The notes under the pieces were generated by a model, which saw only the letters and a program-made list of their open reading frames with translations, ran no database searches and was not told the DNA's origin. From Yoonia sp034652275 (GTDB lineage Bacteria > Pseudomonadota > Alphaproteobacteria > Rhodobacterales > Rhodobacteraceae), in assembly GCF_034652275.1 (NCBI RefSeq), contig NZ_JAXIWG010000003.1, forward strand, positions 481,539-545,538: 64,000 nucleotides of DNA. The letters run 5' to 3'. A program made the translations under genes and the position numbers. This document shows, piece after piece, positions 62,304 to 64,000 of the stretch (position 1 is the stretch's first letter; each line of letters begins with the position of its first letter).

Positions 62304-63545
62304 TTATTCCGCCGCCAGTGCAGGCTGCGGGGACAGCCGCCCAGTCATCAGGCCCGCATACCAGTCCACGAACTGGATCACACCTTCTTCCTGAATGGGG
62401 GAATAGGGGCCGGGTTCATAGGCGGGGGACAGGATGCCTTTCTGGTTTTCCTCGACAACCTGGCGATCCTCGTCATTGGTGTTCAGCCAGACCTCGGTCA
62501 GGGTTTTCAGATCGTAATCCTCGCCCTCGACCGCATCTTTGTGAACAAGCCATGTCGTCGTGACCTCGGTTTGCGTGGCCGAGATCGGCAGGACGCGGAA
62601 GGTGATCGCATGATCGCCCAGAAAGTGGTTCCAAGTGTTGGGATAGTGATAGAACAAGAGCGTGCCCGCGTCGTTGAACGGCATCGTGCCCATCCGTTTC
62701 GCGACGGCGGCCTTGGTGGACATCGTATAGCTTTCGGCATTGTTCAACAAAGGCACCCGCGCCAGCCGCCAGGCCATGTCATCCGCATGGGTAAAGCGTG
62801 ACGGCAGGCCCGCAGCCTCGCAGCGTTTCCAATGGGTCAGGATTTCGGGGCTGGCCTCGTCGGGGCCGGACATGGCGGCGAATTTGGGATTGTCCGAGAA
62901 GGTCCGGCAGAGCGACGGATGCGACCCCGAACAATGGTAACATTCGCGGTTGTTTTCCAGCACCAGCTTCCAGTTGCCGTTTTCGACGATGGTCGAACTA
63001 TACGCGACCTTGGCATCCTTGAGGCCGGAGGGGGCAAGGAAAGATGTCAGGTGCTTGGCCAGATCCGCGATCGGCGGTGGCACTTGGGCAAGGCAGACAA
63101 AGACCATCCCGCCCAGATCGACGCAATGGACCTTTTTTAGCCCGTGTGCTGCGGGATCGAACCCGTCGCCCATGTCGCGCGCATAAAGCAGCTTGCCGTC
63201 CAGACCATAGGTCCACTGGTGATAAGGACAGACCAGATTGGGCGTCGATCCTGTTGTCGTCGCGCACAGCCGCTGGCCGCGATGACGGCACACATTATGA
63301 AAGGCGCGGATCATGCCATCAGTGCTGCGCACGATGACGACCGGATAGGCGCCGATCTGCAGCGTGGCAAAGGCACCCGGCTTTGGCAGCACAGGCGAGG
63401 GCAGGGCGAACAGCCATTCGCGATAGAAGATATGGTCGAGATCGAGGACATAGACACCATCGTCGCAATACAGGTCGCGTTCGAGCGCATGCGCGGGGCG
63501 GCGGGCGGTCAGGCGGTCCAGCATCAGGGCTTGATCAAGCATCAT
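62304..63545 (-). CDS. gbcA: glycine betaine monooxygenase oxygenase subunit GbcA
   Basis: 413 residues. Rieske oxygenase: cluster ligands in CRHRG (Cys86, His88) and CPYHQW (Cys106, His109), and the catalytic iron site around ENNRECYHCSGSHPS. It demethylates glycine betaine using electrons from GbcB. The start at 63545 (MMLDQALMLD) was chosen; GAGGT is unusually close. The frame is open upstream to 63884 but that stretch has no family support. Confidence 0.93.
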   Translation of the reverse strand: MMLDQALMLDRLTARRPAHALERDLYCDDGVYVLDLDHIFYREWLFALPSPVLPKPGAFATLQIGAYPVVIVRSTDGMIRAFHNVCRHRGQRLCATTTGSTPNLVCPYHQWTYGLDGKLLYARDMGDGFDPAAHGLKKVHCVDLGGMVFVCLAQVPPPIADLAKHLTSFLAPSGLKDAKVAYSSTIVENGNWKLVLENNRECYHCSGSHPSLCRTFSDNPKFAAMSGPDEASPEILTHWKRCEAAGLPSRFTHADDMAWRLARVPLLNNAESYTMSTKAAVAKRMGTMPFNDAGTLLFYHYPNTWNHFLGDHAITFRVLPISATQTEVTTTWLVHKDAVEGEDYDLKTLTEVWLNTNDEDRQVVEENQKGILSPAYEPGPYSPIQEEGVIQFVDWYAGLMTGRLSPQPALAAE

Positions 63546-64000
63546 ACCTCGCTTTGTGCCGACAGTGGCACGTGAACAGGATGCGCGCCCGAGCAGGCGC
63601 TGCGCAGATTGGACTTTAGCTGCGATGCAGCACAGCAACCGCCGGAATACGACATGCGGCCTGCGAACTGCGCCGCAGGGCAGGGTGGCCGCGTGCGATT
63701 CCGTGCAGGTGGCGCGATTCCGATCCTTGGAGGTATCGAGTCGCCCGCTCAGGGGCGCATTTGCTGTTTGCAGGCCAGAAATGCGGGGCTGATTCTGGCC
63801 TTTGCTGCGGTGTTTTCGCGGTTCTTGCTGCGGCAAAGCCCATGTTTCGCGGGCTATCGCGCTTGTTTTGTTGGCGGTTGTCATAAATGTTCCAACAAAA
63901 TGCGCCTTGCTGCGCTTTTTGTCGAAAAAACCCCTTGCGGCCTGATCGCACTAACCGTAGAACCCCCCTCACCGGCGGCGCAGAGATGCACTGGCGGGGC
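63546..64000. other. noncoding region upstream of gbcA
   Basis: 455 nt to the window edge without a supported gene. It should hold the gbcA promoter. A strong inverted repeat at 63866-63900 is its clearest structure. Open frames here do not look like real proteins. Confidence 0.5.
63866..63900. promoter_or_regulatory. long inverted repeat upstream of gbcA
   Basis: Perfect 9-base arms TTTTGTTGG/CCAACAAAA separated by 17 nt, about 320 nt upstream of the gbcA start. Candidate site for a betaine-responsive regulator; none is encoded in the window. Confidence 0.5.

Noticed and set aside
63546..63884. In-frame N-terminal extension of gbcA by over 110 codons
   Set aside because: Rieske oxygenases of this family start near MMLDQALMLD; the extension is Arg/Ser/Cys-rich without domain support, and a Shine-Dalgarno-like GAGGT lies next to the chosen start.
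63616..63972. 118-codon minus-strand frame at the right edge
   Set aside because: Overlaps the gbcA leader in another frame, begins with GTG, and has no recognisable composition or motif.
1..64000. CRISPR array, insertion sequence or prophage
   Set aside because: No direct repeat array with spacers, no transposase or integrase, and no phage structural gene was seen. The repeats found are short gene-end elements.

Overview
The window looks like a chromosomal segment of a roseobacter-type member of the Rhodobacteraceae (Alphaproteobacteria). It has high GC (about 63-65% by spot counts), a dnaX-ybaB-recR cluster, an opgG-small ORF-opgH-opgC glucan operon in the order reported for Rhodobacter sphaeroides, a pcm-tolC pair followed by an acidic PopZ-like gene, glycine betaine monooxygenase genes, and many conserved roseobacter hypotheticals. 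No transposase, integrase, phage gene or CRISPR array was recognised, so this reads as core chromosome rather than an island.

Layout. 0-7 kb: two membrane-anchored hypotheticals, then recR, ybaB, dnaX, a small phosphatase, rsgA and a Pmp3-type peptide. 7-9.7 kb: an OxyR-like regulator divergent from a 1-Cys peroxiredoxin and a persulfide-dioxygenase-like protein. 9.7-16.6 kb: an OafA-type acyltransferase divergent from the periplasmic glucan operon. 16.7-20.4 kb: a Na/Ca exchanger, then a two-component system followed by a small membrane protein and an OB-fold periplasmic protein. This resembles enterobacterial ygiW-qseBC, and the same 17-nt direct-repeat motif precedes both halves. 20.4-27.8 kb: purU, pcm, tolC, a candidate PopZ, cobQ, a small DUF protein, efp and ygfZ. 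27.8-34 kb: an MsbA-like ABC transporter, two aminotransferases and small secreted, copper- or sulfur-type proteins. 34-41 kb: valS with two internal anomalies, an orphan form II CoxL-like gene, a DUF2235 hydrolase and a thioesterase. 41-50.7 kb: metF/metR, suhB, rhomboid, putA/putR, tRNA-Leu(UAA) and stress-type small genes. 50.7-57.1 kb: an AEC transporter, an ECF-type metal transporter (CbiMQO plus accessory periplasmic proteins) and a COG0523 GTPase with a Zur-like operator. 57-64 kb: metH, then the glycine betaine monooxygenase genes gbcB and gbcA.

How the genes connect. One-carbon and methyl metabolism recurs (purU, metF, metH, MetR, GbcAB), and MetR-box-like dyads occur at both metF/metR and metH. 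Metal handling clusters at 51.7-56.5 kb. Redox and reactive-sulfur handling clusters at 7-9.7 kb with an exact OxyR half-site.

Most notable. (1) The OxyR-like protein lacks the second redox cysteine and sits with a persulfide dioxygenase. (2) A two-component/OB-fold module shares a duplicated operator. (3) There is a candidate divergent PopZ. (4) A family of gene-end repeats has one copy read in frame inside putA, and a different palindromic repeat is read in frame inside valS. (5) A 59-residue gene sits in the opgI position. All functional statements come from reading sequence only; no database search was run.
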